A stretch of DNA of 64,000 nucleotides from Verrucomicrobiia bacterium. GTDB lineage: Bacteria; Verrucomicrobiota; Verrucomicrobiia; Limisphaerales; JAEYXS01. The stretch is taken from assembly GCA_036405135.1 (NCBI GenBank), contig DASWYF010000009.1, positions 62,001 to 126,000 of the forward strand, given 5' to 3'. Each line of letters opens with the position of its first letter. Within the stretch, counting starts at the first letter, position 1. The notes under the pieces are model-generated. The model ran no database searches and had not been told where the DNA came from. It saw only the letters and a program-made list of their open reading frames with translations. Position numbers and translations under genes: made by a program. Below, one piece after another: positions 47,361 through 57,624 of the stretch.

Positions 47361-48173
47361 TCACATCTTTTCGACGGATTGTACCAACTCATCTAGCAAT
47401 TTCGCATCCATCTCCACCAGGTTGCTTCTCGCTGGGAAACGGCCCTCCTTCACATCCGCGATGTATTCCTGGAAAGCCGCGATGCGTTCCTGCTGCAAGC
47501 GGCGGTTCTCCGCGAGGAAATTGCGGTACGCCTTGGCATGACGCGGCAGACGTTCATCGTAGTCACCAAGGATATCATCGCTGAAAAGGAATTGCGTATC
47601 GCAACCATCACCCGAGCCAAGTGACATGAGGAGGAGCTTGGTCTGCTTGGAGAGCCAGCTTGCGAGATTGTGCGGTACCAATTCCAACTCAGCGGCATAA
47701 GCGCCCGCGCTCTCCAGTTCCTTCATACGGCGATACAGTTCCTTCGCCTCATCCACGGTCTTGCCGATGGCGCGGTAGTTCGTCCACGTGACATGGCGCG
47801 GCACCATGCCGAGATGGCCCACGACCGGAATGCCCTCACGTGCCATGCCCTCAATGATGAACGGGCTGGCCGAGCAATAGACCGAGCTGGCCCCCATCTC
47901 CAATGCGCGAAAACCGATGCGGATCGCCTCCTCTTGCGTCGCCATCCCATGAGGCGTGGCGCAAGAAAGAAAGCTGTTTGGCGCGGCTGCCACGAGCTTC
48001 GGCAAACGCGCTTGCGATTCCGGCGAATCAAAGCTGCAGCTCATGAGATCCACGCCTGCCTGCTCAGCCGCCGTTGCTTCCTCAGGTGACTTCACATGGA
48101 TATGTGTCAGGACGCATTTGCCCTTGAGCTGTTGCAGATCGTAAACGGTGTATTTCTTGCGTGGACGGAGCAT
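47361..48173 (-). CDS. PanB-fold protein (ketopantoate hydroxymethyltransferase family), divergent
   Basis: A 270-residue protein of the PanB / PEP-mutase barrel family. The C-terminal parts match PanB well: VVGHLGMVPRHV, AELELVPHNL (catalytic Glu as E164), and a QFLFSDDILGDYDERLPRHAKAY stretch like PanB. But the metal ligands of PanB are gone: VGDS is MSCS (C46), LADLPF is LSCATP (C71), and KIEGG is VYCSAS. It therefore probably does not use Mg and ketoisovalerate in the usual way. A database would call it panB; I advise caution. It diverges from the SGNH-DUF1080 gene. Confidence 0.65.
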   Translation of the reverse strand: MLRPRKKYTVYDLQQLKGKCVLTHIHVKSPEEATAAEQAGVDLMSCSFDSPESQARLPKLVAAAPNSFLSCATPHGMATQEEAIRIGFRALEMGASSVYCSASPFIIEGMAREGIPVVGHLGMVPRHVTWTNYRAIGKTVDEAKELYRRMKELESAGAYAAELELVPHNLASWLSKQTKLLLMSLGSGDGCDTQFLFSDDILGDYDERLPRHAKAYRNFLAENRRLQQERIAAFQEYIADVKEGRFPARSNLVEMDAKLLDELVQSVEKM

Positions 48174-48272
48174 GGGGCAAAGCTATGCAACGCAATCGCA
48201 GAACTCAACCGCGATTCATCACATCGCTATTGCCTCTCGCAGGTAAATCAGCAAACCATCTCGGCAACACAC

Positions 48273-49544
48273 ATGAAAACCCTGCGTCTGCTTACGCTTG
48301 CTGTCGCCTTGGCTGGATCGTCTTTCACTCTGACCGCCCAATCTGCGGCCAAAGACCCCTCGCACTATCAAATCCCAGAGAAGGATGATGGCTTGCCCGG
48401 CGCCGGACCGATCCGCCGTTATGATTGGTTCAAGAAATTGTGGCTGCAGAAGCGCACAAGCTGGGCCCAACGAGTTGAGCAGGATCAGAATGCGGTGGTG
48501 TTCCTCGGGGACTCCATCACGCAGGGCTGGGGTGACAATCTGGGCAATAGCTTCAGCGGCATGAAGGTGGCCAATCGCGGTATCAGTGGTGACACGACGC
48601 GCGGTGTGCTGATCCGCTTGGAAGAAGACGTCCTTTCACTCAAGCCACGCGCCATCGTGCTGCTCATCGGCACAAATGATCTGGAGGAACAAGCGGACCC
48701 GGAAACGATCACGGCGAATCTCAAGCTGCTGCTCGCCGAATTTCAAAAGCACAATCCCAAGATGCCCATCATCTTGAACCAAGTATTCCCCAGCTCAGAC
48801 ACGAAGAAACGTCCAGCCGACAAAATCAAGAAGATCAACGACCTCTACCTCGCCGCCATCAAGGGCAATCCACAAGTGACCTTGGTGGAGACGTGGCCGC
48901 TTTTCGCGAATGCGGAAGGTGATGCGAAGAAGGAAGAATTCCCGGACCTGCTGCACCCGAACAAGGAAGGTTATGCGAAGTGGGCGAGTGCCTTGCGCCC
49001 GACGCTTTCCGTGCTGGGACTGCTGGAATCGCCTGCGGATACGTTCAAAACGGAAGAAGGTTTCAAGAGCCTATTCAACGGCAAAGACCTCACGGGCTGG
49101 GGTTATAAAACGAATAATTTCGACGGTAAGGCCGTGAGCATCGATGGACGTTACTCTGCGAAGGATGGCGTGCTCATCGTGAATTATCCTCCGGAGTATC
49201 GGAAGATTCAGCAGATCTGGACGACAGAGCAATTCCCGAAAGACTTCGTGCTGAAGCTGGAATTCCGCGCGGGCGTGAATGCAGACAGCGGTATCTTCAT
49301 CCGCCAGCCGCAACTGCAATGCCGTGATTATCCGATCGCCGGTCCTTACAAAGATCTCAAGAACTACAAAGCGCAGGATTGGAACGAAGTGATCGTGACG
49401 GTGACGAATGGCGTCGCGCATTGCACGTGCAACGGCGAGGTGCTGAATGCAGCAATGAAGGTTCCAGCGACCGGCCCGATCGGCCTCGAAGGCGATCGCG
49501 GCATCATGGAGTATCGCCGTATCCGGCTCAAGGAGCTGCCTTAA
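48273..49544 (+). CDS. Secreted SGNH hydrolase fused to a DUF1080 domain
   Basis: A 423-residue exported protein with two domains. Signal peptide KTLRLLTLAVALAGSSFTLTA; SGNH hydrolase about 70-215 with S81 in VVFLGDSITQGWGDN, IGTNDLEEQ, and DLLHPNKEGYAKWA (Asp-His); DUF1080 beta-sandwich about 225-420 with FNGKDLTGW, DSGIFIRQP, DWNEVIVTV and GPIGLEGDRG. The second domain probably binds or hydrolyses glycosides. The ATG at 48273 is chosen because it opens the signal peptide; upstream it would overlap the divergent gene. Confidence 0.9.
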   Translation: MKTLRLLTLAVALAGSSFTLTAQSAAKDPSHYQIPEKDDGLPGAGPIRRYDWFKKLWLQKRTSWAQRVEQDQNAVVFLGDSITQGWGDNLGNSFSGMKVANRGISGDTTRGVLIRLEEDVLSLKPRAIVLLIGTNDLEEQADPETITANLKLLLAEFQKHNPKMPIILNQVFPSSDTKKRPADKIKKINDLYLAAIKGNPQVTLVETWPLFANAEGDAKKEEFPDLLHPNKEGYAKWASALRPTLSVLGLLESPADTFKTEEGFKSLFNGKDLTGWGYKTNNFDGKAVSIDGRYSAKDGVLIVNYPPEYRKIQQIWTTEQFPKDFVLKLEFRAGVNADSGIFIRQPQLQCRDYPIAGPYKDLKNYKAQDWNEVIVTVTNGVAHCTCNGEVLNAAMKVPATGPIGLEGDRGIMEYRRIRLKELP

Positions 49545-49547
49545 GGT

Positions 49548-49964
49548 TTACTTGGCGGAAAGCAGTTTCGCCACCACGGGTTGCCATAGCGTCGTGATCC
49601 AGTCGGCACAGACTGGACCGATGCGTTCTACTGTCCATCCGCCATAGGTCAACTCATTCACCATGGATAACGAGCGTTCGTAATTGGAGGAATGCACTAT
49701 CACAGGGCTGGACGGCTTCTGCGTAGCGAGAAATTCCGCGACCAGCAACCCATCACGGGCATCCTCGGCCAACGCGACTTCGTTGAGATCGTGATCCAGT
49801 GATATCAGCCGGGCGTTTGCCAGATGAGGAGGAAACTCATCAATCATGACACGGGCGTTGTTCCAAAAAAGAATCCGGCAATCTGGAGCAAGTTCTTTAA
49901 GAACAGCAGTGAAGCCAGTCCTGCGTTCCTCGTTGTCCTCCAAGATCAGGATTTCGTTTCGCAC
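49548..49964 (-). CDS. Receiver-like (cyclic-phosphate processing, cREC type) protein
   Basis: A 138-residue single-domain protein. It opens like a receiver (EILILEDNEERRTGF) but has LISLDHDLNE where receivers have the phospho-acceptor Asp loop, and VIVHSSNYERS further on. This LDHDL plus HSxN pattern is seen in receiver-like domains proposed to process cyclic phosphates. No output domain. It starts with GTG, 6 bases after the ROK gene stop, and is probably cotranscribed with it. Confidence 0.7.
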   Translation of the reverse strand: MRNEILILEDNEERRTGFTAVLKELAPDCRILFWNNARVMIDEFPPHLANARLISLDHDLNEVALAEDARDGLLVAEFLATQKPSSPVIVHSSNYERSLSMVNELTYGGWTVERIGPVCADWITTLWQPVVAKLLSAK

Positions 49965-49970
49965 AATAGC

Positions 49971-50936
49971 TTAACCTGCCTTGTGCACATACGGCACAAG
50001 GTCGATACGCCACTTGCCCTGCTTCTGCGGCTTATTATTGAAGCACAGCGCGTGATATGCCGCTCCCAAAGCCCCGGCATACTCACCTACTTGCGCGGGC
50101 ACGATCTTCGCGCGAGAGCCCGTCGGCTGCCATTCCATCGGTGCGAGAAATTCTTCGAGCGGCTTGAACAACACATCGCCCGCACGAGCGATACCGCCAC
50201 CGATGATGACCACTTCCGGGTCCAAGATATTGATGAAGGAGCACACACCTGCTGCGAGTGCTTTCACGGACTTGAGCCAAACCTCTTTCGCCTTCGCATC
50301 ACCCGTTTTGTAAGCCGCAATCAAATCATGTGTGGAAGCAAAGCGTCCGCCAGAGCGTTCACTGATGGTGCAATTCCCTATCGCCACTTCGAGACTTCCC
50401 GGTGTTCCACAAATATCCGCCACACCATCGGGGTCCAAGCTCATGTGTCCCAGATGTCCCGCACGCCCTAAGCGCCCGCGCAGCAACTGCCCATCCACGA
50501 TCGCCGCGCCACCCACACCAGTGCCCAGCGTCAGCATGATGACATTTTGGCACCCCTTGCCCGCGCCCATCCACACTTCGCCGAGCAACGCCGCATGACC
50601 ATCATTCAGCACTGGCACAGTCTTCTCCATCTGCAAATGCTTCGTCCAATCGAGTCCCACCAAGCCACTCAAACGCCCCGGCATGTTCACGATGGATTTT
50701 CCATCCGCTGCCGCCAAGCCCGGTGCCGAAAGCCCGATCGCGATCGGATCCTTCCCCTGCTCCGCCGTGAATCCGCGCACCATCGCCGAGATACGTTTCG
50801 CCCAATCCATGCTCTCGCTGGCATCGAAGTCCTCCTGGCGTTTGACCAATACTTGCCCGCTGACCGTCACCACCACGGCCTTCACACTCGATCCGCCCAG
50901 ATCTATTCCTAACGCGTAAGGTTCACTTTTCATCAT
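49971..50936 (-). CDS. ROK-family sugar kinase (glucokinase-like)
   Basis: A 321-residue sugar kinase. ATP-site motif ALGIDLGGSSVKAVVV, sugar site NDGHAALLGEVWMGAG, GTGVGGAAIVDGQLLRG and EVVIIGGGIARAGD. The usual zinc motif CxCGxxGCLE is reduced to ICGTPGSLE, keeping only one cysteine, so zinc binding is probably lost. No N-terminal helix-turn-helix, so a kinase rather than a repressor. Two adjacent ATGs; 50936 chosen. Substrate probably glucose or another hexose. Confidence 0.88.
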   Translation of the reverse strand: MMKSEPYALGIDLGGSSVKAVVVTVSGQVLVKRQEDFDASESMDWAKRISAMVRGFTAEQGKDPIAIGLSAPGLAAADGKSIVNMPGRLSGLVGLDWTKHLQMEKTVPVLNDGHAALLGEVWMGAGKGCQNVIMLTLGTGVGGAAIVDGQLLRGRLGRAGHLGHMSLDPDGVADICGTPGSLEVAIGNCTISERSGGRFASTHDLIAAYKTGDAKAKEVWLKSVKALAAGVCSFINILDPEVVIIGGGIARAGDVLFKPLEEFLAPMEWQPTGSRAKIVPAQVGEYAGALGAAYHALCFNNKPQKQGKWRIDLVPYVHKAG

Positions 50937-50968
50937 CAATCAAAGTCTCGCGACTATAGACTCCTCCT

Positions 50969-51757
50969 TCAAACTTGTCCCTCAGAAATCTCCCACCCGC
51001 CATCCACCGCCAACGTCTGTCCCGTGATGAACTTCGCCTCATCCGAAAGTAGGAACACCGCCGCCCCACTCAAATCCTCCGGCCGCCCGATGCGCCCGCC
51101 ATCCAGCGGCTGTTTCGTGGCGATGAACTTCATGATCGCCTCATTCGTCTGCGCGCGCTCGGACATCGGCGTGGCGACGAGTCCTGGCGCCAACACGTTG
51201 AAGCGGATATTCTGCGTCGCGTAATATGCAGCGGAAGCTTTCGTTAAACCCACAATCCCCGCCTTCGCCGTCGCATACGCATGCGTGCTGAAAAATTTCG
51301 GCGAAGGCGACCACGCCAGCACAGACGCCAGATTCACCACCGCTCCACCCGAACCTTGCTCCAAGAACTGCTGCACTGCCGCGCGATTCGAGTAGAACAC
51401 CGAATCCAGATTGATCCCCATCGTGAAAGACCAGCCCGTATCCGTGCATTCGTGCAAAGGCCCATCGCCCATCTTCCGCCCACTGCCACCCGCCACGTGA
51501 TAGAGCCCGTGAAATCCTCCGAAAGTTTTCAGCGCAGTCTTGATCGCCTTCACCGCCGTATCCGGCCGCGAAGCATCTGCTGTGATGACCTTCGCTGATT
51601 TACCGAGCAGCTTCTGCGCCTTCAACGAAGTCCTGCGTTCCAGTCCCACCGCCACCACCTTCGCTCCTTCAGCCACAATCGCCTCCGCAGCCGCCAGCCC
51701 GATACCACTCGTGCCGCCGATGATGACGATGACCTTATTCTTTAAGCGCGAACCCAT
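50969..51757 (-). CDS. SDR-family oxidoreductase
   Basis: A 262-residue classical short-chain dehydrogenase. Cofactor motif GGTSGIG (residues 14-20), NLASVLAWSP with the catalytic serine, YATAKAG with Tyr-Lys, and FNVLAPGLVATPMSER. Probably oxidises a small alcohol or reduces a ketone with NAD(P)H; the substrate is unknown. Gap to ROK is 32 bases, so the ROK-cREC pair may be in the same operon. Confidence 0.9.
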   Translation of the reverse strand: MGSRLKNKVIVIIGGTSGIGLAAAEAIVAEGAKVVAVGLERRTSLKAQKLLGKSAKVITADASRPDTAVKAIKTALKTFGGFHGLYHVAGGSGRKMGDGPLHECTDTGWSFTMGINLDSVFYSNRAAVQQFLEQGSGGAVVNLASVLAWSPSPKFFSTHAYATAKAGIVGLTKASAAYYATQNIRFNVLAPGLVATPMSERAQTNEAIMKFIATKQPLDGGRIGRPEDLSGAAVFLLSDEAKFITGQTLAVDGGWEISEGQV

Positions 51758-51814
51758 ATCACCTACCTAAGCAGCATTCGCCTCGGAACGCCACCTTGAT
51801 AAAAACCTCCTCAC

Positions 51815-53290
51815 TCACACCAAAATATCCTTCACCACATGTCCATGCACATCCGTGAGCCGGAAGTAACGTCCCTGATACTTGAACGTCAGCCGCTCGT
51901 GGTCGATGCCCAGCAAGTGCAGCATCGTCGCGTGAAAATCATGCACGTGCACGCCCTTGTTCGTCACGTTGTAGCCGAACTCATCCGTCTCGCCATACAC
52001 CATGCCCGGCTTCACGCCGCCGCCCGCCATCCAGATGCTGAAGCAGCGCGGATGATGATCGCGCCCGTAATTCGTCGGTGTCAATTTGCCCTGCGAATAA
52101 TTCGTGCGACCAAACTCCCCGCCCCATACGACTAACGTATCATCCAGCATCCCCCGCTGTTTCAAGTCCTCCAGCAACGCCGCCGCCGGCTGATCCGTCT
52201 CCTGGCACTGACGTTTGATACCGCCCGGCAAACCACCGTGCTGATCCCACCCTTGATGGTAAAGCTGGATGAACTTTACCCCGCGCTCTGCCAATCGCCG
52301 CGCCTGCAAGCAATTCGCCGCGAATGTCCCCGGCTTCTTCGCATCTGGCCCATACATATCCAGCGTGGCTTGCGATTCCTTCGAAAGATCCATCACATCC
52401 GGTACGCTCGTCTGCATGCGATACGCCATCTCGTACTGCGCGATGCGCGTATCGATCTCCGCATCATGCTGTTTCGTCGCGCTGTGTTCGTGCAACTCAC
52501 GCAAGCGATCCAGCATCAGACGCCTGCCTTCACCATCGATGCCTTCCGGATTGTTCAGGTAAAGCACCGGATCTTTGCCCGAACGGAATTGCACGCCCTG
52601 ATGCCGCGACGGCAGAAACCCGCTGCCCCACAAGCGTGAATAAAGCGGCTGATCCGTCTTGCCCTTTGTAATCAACACCACGAACGATGGCAGATTCTCG
52701 TTATCACTCCCCAAGCCATAATGCAGCCACGCTCCGATGCTCGGCCTGCCGGAAAGCTGCGAGCCCGTCTGTAAAAACGTGATCGCCGGATCGTGATTGA
52801 TCGCCTCCGTGAACATCGAACGCACGATGCACATGTTGTCCACCTGCTTCGCCGTATGCGGCAGTAGCTCACTCACCCACGCCCCGTTCTTCCCGTGCTG
52901 ACCAAATTTGTAGATGGACCCCGCCAGCGGCAGCGACGCCTGATTGCCCGACATGCCTGTTAGCCGTTGTCCTTTGCGCACGGAATCCGGCAATTGCTCG
53001 CCATTCCGTTCATTGAGCAACGGCTTGTAATCAAACGTCTCGAGCTGCGATGGCCCACCGCTCATGAAGAGATAGATCACCCGCTTCGCCTTCGCCGGAA
53101 AATGCGTTTGCCCGTTTAGAATGCCCTTGTCCGCCGCTTGCGTCGTCGCACCAAACGAACTCATCGGATTCACCAAATTCGCGAGCGCAATGCCACCCAA
53201 CCCCAGACCGAAACGGTTCAGGAACTGGCGTCGGCTCAAGCCCAGCGCATCCAGCGGCCCCGTGCAAAGTGGTTGATGGTTCGTATTCAT
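51815..53290 (-). CDS. Tat-exported DUF1501 protein
   Basis: A 491-residue protein. A Tat signal ([20 protein letters not shown]) leads into DUF1501, a sulfatase/alkaline-phosphatase-fold family: [57 protein letters not shown] and [15 protein letters not shown]. In Planctomycetes and Verrucomicrobia it is nearly always next to a PSD1/DUF1549 protein, as here, where its ATG overlaps the PSD1 stop by 4 bases. Exact activity is unknown. Confidence 0.93.
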   Translation of the reverse strand: MNTNHQPLCTGPLDALGLSRRQFLNRFGLGLGGIALANLVNPMSSFGATTQAADKGILNGQTHFPAKAKRVIYLFMSGGPSQLETFDYKPLLNERNGEQLPDSVRKGQRLTGMSGNQASLPLAGSIYKFGQHGKNGAWVSELLPHTAKQVDNMCIVRSMFTEAINHDPAITFLQTGSQLSGRPSIGAWLHYGLGSDNENLPSFVVLITKGKTDQPLYSRLWGSGFLPSRHQGVQFRSGKDPVLYLNNPEGIDGEGRRLMLDRLRELHEHSATKQHDAEIDTRIAQYEMAYRMQTSVPDVMDLSKESQATLDMYGPDAKKPGTFAANCLQARRLAERGVKFIQLYHQGWDQHGGLPGGIKRQCQETDQPAAALLEDLKQRGMLDDTLVVWGGEFGRTNYSQGKLTPTNYGRDHHPRCFSIWMAGGGVKPGMVYGETDEFGYNVTNKGVHVHDFHATMLHLLGIDHERLTFKYQGRYFRLTDVHGHVVKDILV

Positions 53291-56200
53291 CGCTTCATCA
53301 CAAATTCATCAAAGTTCATCACCACACTAACCAGCATGGTCGTCGCCGCCACATCGGCAACGTCCAACGTCGCATCCGCCTTCGCTTCACCTGTCTTCAA
53401 AAGTTTCTGCGCCGCCTCCGTATTCTTGGCGAACCGCGCCTTCTGTTCCGCAAACAACTCCTGCAAAATCTTCACCTCCGCCTTGTCCGGCTCACGACTC
53501 GTCAGCAGACGGAACCCGTTCACGATCCGCTTCTCTACCGCCAGCGGTTCCGCCTTCACCAACTTTTCCGCCAGCACCCGTGAAGCCTCAACAAACTGTG
53601 GATCATTCAGCAGCACCAACGCCTGCAACGGTGTCGAAGTCGTCTCGCGTTTCGCTGTGCACACCTCGCGGGTCGTCGCATCAAAACTCACCATGGATGG
53701 CGGCGGCGAGGTGCGACGCCAGAACGTGTAGAGACTGCGCCGATACAGCTTCTCGCCCTTGTCCTGCACATACGTCTTGCCCGTGCCCGCCTCTTCCCAC
53801 AGACCCGCCGGTTGATACGGCTTCACACTTTGCCCACCGATGGTTTGGTTCAACAACCCGCTAACCGCCAGTGCTTCATCACGTATCTGCTCCGCCGCCA
53901 GCCGATGCCGCGCACCGCGTGCCAGCAAGAGATTCTCCGGGTCTTTCGCCACCTGTTCCTCGCTCGGCACCGAGGTCTGTCGATACGTCGCCGACATCAG
54001 GATCAGCTTGTGCATCGCCTTCCGGTCCCAGCCCGTTTCCATGAACTTCCGCGACAGCCAATCCAGCAATTCCGGATGCGTCGGACGCTGGCTCTGCGCA
54101 CCAAAGTCCTCCACTGTGGAAACCAGTCCGCGACCGAAATGCAGTTTCCAGATGCGGTTCACCGCTACGCGCGCCGTGAGCGGATTGCGCGGGTCCGTCA
54201 TCCATTGCGCCAAGCCCAGACGATTCTTCGGATACTCCTTCGGCATCGCGAAGATACGTTCCGGCGTCCCCGGAAACACCTCATCCCCCGGCGCATCATA
54301 CGCGCCGCGCTTCAGCAGATACGTCGGGCGCGCTTTCGGCAATTCCTTCATGATCATGATCTGCTGCACGTTGTTCGCCAGTGCGTTCTCCTCCTCGCGC
54401 AGCTTCTTCAACTCCACCTGTGCTTGGCGATACTCAGCATCGTGACGATTCAGATAATACGCGAACAGCGAGTCATCCGCCGTCACCTGCGGCTCGGTCG
54501 CCAGCAAACTCGTCACCTCCAGTTCCGTCAACGCCGTGTCATACACCGTAAATTCATCGATCATCCCGTTCTTGAAACCATTGTCGCGGAAGCGCCCTGC
54601 CAATGTCAGCGGCGTATTGCCCGCATCCGCATCGCCCCATTCCGCGCGATGAATGATATCCTGCGTCAACCCATCCCGCACCGTATCCATCGCCTGTTTC
54701 TTGCCGTTCACATAGAACGTCACCCCCGCTGCCTTGCTGGAACCATCATACGTCACCGTGAGGTGCGACCACTCATTCAGCGGCAACATCTCCTTTGCGC
54801 GCACACCGATCGCATCACCCGGCCAGAAATGGATGAGCCCAAAGAACGGTTTGCCATCCTCCAACACCAACTCATACCCGCGACTTCCCGAATCGCTCCA
54901 CGCCCGAGAACGATGGAACACCACCGCGCGCGGCTGCTTCTCCGTCGGCTTCACCCACAGCGTGAAGCTGAACGAATCCGTGCGCTTAAATTCACCCACA
55001 CCCTTGCACTCCACTTCGTTATCGCCGCTGAATTGCAGCGCCTGCCCCACTTTGCCCGCGACGGCCTTCGGTGCATCCATCAGCACCGCCACATTGGTGC
55101 CTACCGCATTCGGCGTTTTGTTATCCTTGATCTCATCCAGTGCGAACCGCGCCACCGGCTTCACCTCCGGCATCGCTACACCCGGATTCTTCCATTTCTC
55201 AAACCGAGTCCGCGCTTCACCCTTCATCAGTTCAAGTTGAACCTCGTGCACACTGATGAAGCTCTTCAGTTTTTTATGTTTCTCCTCCTGATCATCCTTG
55301 TAGAGACTCAAAGCCGGTGTCGGTGTCGCTTTCGTGAAATGCGAGTATAACCCCGATTCATCGATGTTATCGAAGAACGCGCTCAACGAATAATAATCCT
55401 TTTGGCTGATCGGATCATACTTGTGATCATGGCAGCGCGCACACTCCAGCGTCAGGCTCAGGAACGCCGTGCCCATCGTGTGTACGCGATCCGACACGTA
55501 CTCCACTCGAAATTCTTCATCGATGCTCCCACCCTCATTCGTCTGGCGATGCAAGCGATTGAATGCCGTGGCCAGATACTGATCCCGCGTCGGCTTCGGC
55601 AACAGATCCCCCGCGAGCTGCCATGTGATGAACTTGTCGTAAGGCAGATTCTCATTGTAGGCCTTGATCACCCAATCACGCCACGGATACATGTTCATGT
55701 CCACGTCCGCCTGATAGCCGAACGTATCCGCATAGCGCGCCAGATCCAGCCACTCCCGCGCCATCTGCTCGCCGTAGGCAGGCGATTGCAACAACCGATC
55801 AATCACCTTCTCATACGCCTTCGGAGATTTGTCCGACAAAAACGCATCGATCTCTGCTAACGTCGGCGGCAACCCCGTGAGATCAAACGTCGCGCGCCGA
55901 ATCAACTGTTCCTTCGTCGCTTCCGTTGATAGCTTCAGCTTCTCTTTCTCTAATCGCGCCAAAATAAATTGATCGATCTCATTCTTCACCGCCCGCGTGT
56001 TCTTCACCTTCGGCGGCGTCACCTTCGCGATCTCTGTGTAGGCCCAGTGCTTACCCCACGGCGCTCCCTGCTCTACCCACCGTTTCAAAGTCTCCTTCTG
56101 CGCCTCCGTCAGCGTGCGATGCGATGACGGCGGTGGCATCACGTCGTCTTCATCCTTGCTCAGGATACGCACGATCATCTCGCTCTGGTCCGGCTTGCCC

Positions 56201-56448
56201 TTCACGATGTTCGCCACGCCCTTGTTCACGCGGAAAGCGCCTTCTTCCGTATCCAGTCGTAGCTTCGCCTTCCGCCCTTCATCATCCGGCCCGTGGCAAT
56301 GAAAGCATTTGTCCGATAAAATAGGCAAAACGTCCTTGGAGAAATCCACCTTCCCCTCCGGCGACGCTCCCTGCGCACCCAATAAACACAGGCTCAGGCT
56401 TCCGATCAAAGCCAGCCACTTTGCCTGTCTGTTCGCCATCATGTGCAT
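53287..56448 (-). CDS. PSD1/planctomycete cytochrome c domain protein (DUF1549-LamG-DUF1553)
   Basis: A 1053-residue exported protein. Signal peptide [20 protein letters not shown], then a cytochrome-like domain with CFHCH (C48, C51, H52), which would bind haem c. DUF1549 spans about 150-370 ([54 protein letters not shown]). A LamG-like sugar-binding insert (about 430-640) follows, and DUF1553 (about 740-1030; [42 protein letters not shown]). It is coupled to the DUF1501 gene. Such pairs are thought to act on sulfated or complex polysaccharides in the outer compartment; not demonstrated. Confidence 0.94.
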   Translation of the reverse strand: MHMMANRQAKWLALIGSLSLCLLGAQGASPEGKVDFSKDVLPILSDKCFHCHGPDDEGRKAKLRLDTEEGAFRVNKGVANIVKGKPDQSEMIVRILSKDEDDVMPPPSSHRTLTEAQKETLKRWVEQGAPWGKHWAYTEIAKVTPPKVKNTRAVKNEIDQFILARLEKEKLKLSTEATKEQLIRRATFDLTGLPPTLAEIDAFLSDKSPKAYEKVIDRLLQSPAYGEQMAREWLDLARYADTFGYQADVDMNMYPWRDWVIKAYNENLPYDKFITWQLAGDLLPKPTRDQYLATAFNRLHRQTNEGGSIDEEFRVEYVSDRVHTMGTAFLSLTLECARCHDHKYDPISQKDYYSLSAFFDNIDESGLYSHFTKATPTPALSLYKDDQEEKHKKLKSFISVHEVQLELMKGEARTRFEKWKNPGVAMPEVKPVARFALDEIKDNKTPNAVGTNVAVLMDAPKAVAGKVGQALQFSGDNEVECKGVGEFKRTDSFSFTLWVKPTEKQPRAVVFHRSRAWSDSGSRGYELVLEDGKPFFGLIHFWPGDAIGVRAKEMLPLNEWSHLTVTYDGSSKAAGVTFYVNGKKQAMDTVRDGLTQDIIHRAEWGDADAGNTPLTLAGRFRDNGFKNGMIDEFTVYDTALTELEVTSLLATEPQVTADDSLFAYYLNRHDAEYRQAQVELKKLREEENALANNVQQIMIMKELPKARPTYLLKRGAYDAPGDEVFPGTPERIFAMPKEYPKNRLGLAQWMTDPRNPLTARVAVNRIWKLHFGRGLVSTVEDFGAQSQRPTHPELLDWLSRKFMETGWDRKAMHKLILMSATYRQTSVPSEEQVAKDPENLLLARGARHRLAAEQIRDEALAVSGLLNQTIGGQSVKPYQPAGLWEEAGTGKTYVQDKGEKLYRRSLYTFWRRTSPPPSMVSFDATTREVCTAKRETTSTPLQALVLLNDPQFVEASRVLAEKLVKAEPLAVEKRIVNGFRLLTSREPDKAEVKILQELFAEQKARFAKNTEAAQKLLKTGEAKADATLDVADVAATTMLVSVVMNFDEFVMKR

Positions 56449-57052
<604 letters not shown>

Positions 57053-57595
57053 ATGAAACCGCTTGGCTATAAACCCCATTGGGAACACGTCTGCCTCGCT
57101 CTACCGGCGTTGGCGCTGATGATGCTCATCTGTGCCTATTTGTTGGGATGGTTGGACGGCTCCACCACCACCGTTCTCCTGATATTGCCCAGTGTGTTCT
57201 TTGCGTTCATGGGCTTCGGCACCGCTTTACTTTCCCGGTCGGCAACCCGTCTTCGGATTAGCTACGCCTTGATCCCCCTCATACTGGCCAGTCTTTTGCT
57301 TCTCACCAGCTTTACTCAATGGCCCATGCGTGTAGCCTTTGCCCTCAATCGCCATTCACTGGATGCCCTCTCCCAACGCGTCCGCGCCGGTGAAAGCATC
57401 AGCACTCCCATTCAGGCAGGCACCTTCCGCATTGCCAAAGCCGAGCTCTCTTCTCAAGGCATTGTGTGTCTCTGGACCACCCACAGCCCCGGCGGCAGCA
57501 CCGGTTTTGTCCAATGCCCGCCAGACCACGTCCCCTTCAATCTCTGGTCCATGACCAGCATGAACCATCAGTGGCAGTTCATCTCAGAAGACTGA
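57053..57595 (+). CDS. Small membrane protein, unknown function
   Basis: A 180-residue protein with three membrane segments in the first half (CLALPALALMMLICAYLLGWL, TVLLILPSVFFAFMGFGTALL, YALIPLILASLLLLTSF), then a soluble part (AFALNRHSLDALSQRVRAGES, GIVCLWTTHSPGGSTGFVQCP). I do not recognise the family. The ATG at 57053 is chosen because upstream residues look non-coding. It converges with the GH3 gene 29 bases away. Confidence 0.65.
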   Translation: MKPLGYKPHWEHVCLALPALALMMLICAYLLGWLDGSTTTVLLILPSVFFAFMGFGTALLSRSATRLRISYALIPLILASLLLLTSFTQWPMRVAFALNRHSLDALSQRVRAGESISTPIQAGTFRIAKAELSSQGIVCLWTTHSPGGSTGFVQCPPDHVPFNLWSMTSMNHQWQFISED

Positions 57596-57624
57596 CTCCC
57601 ATTTGTCTCGCATAGAAATTCACT

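Noticed and set aside
53812-55350. A 512-residue plus-strand open frame opposite the PSD1 gene
   Set aside because: It is Arg/His/Ile-rich, matches no family, and is the mirror of the biased codons of the real gene.
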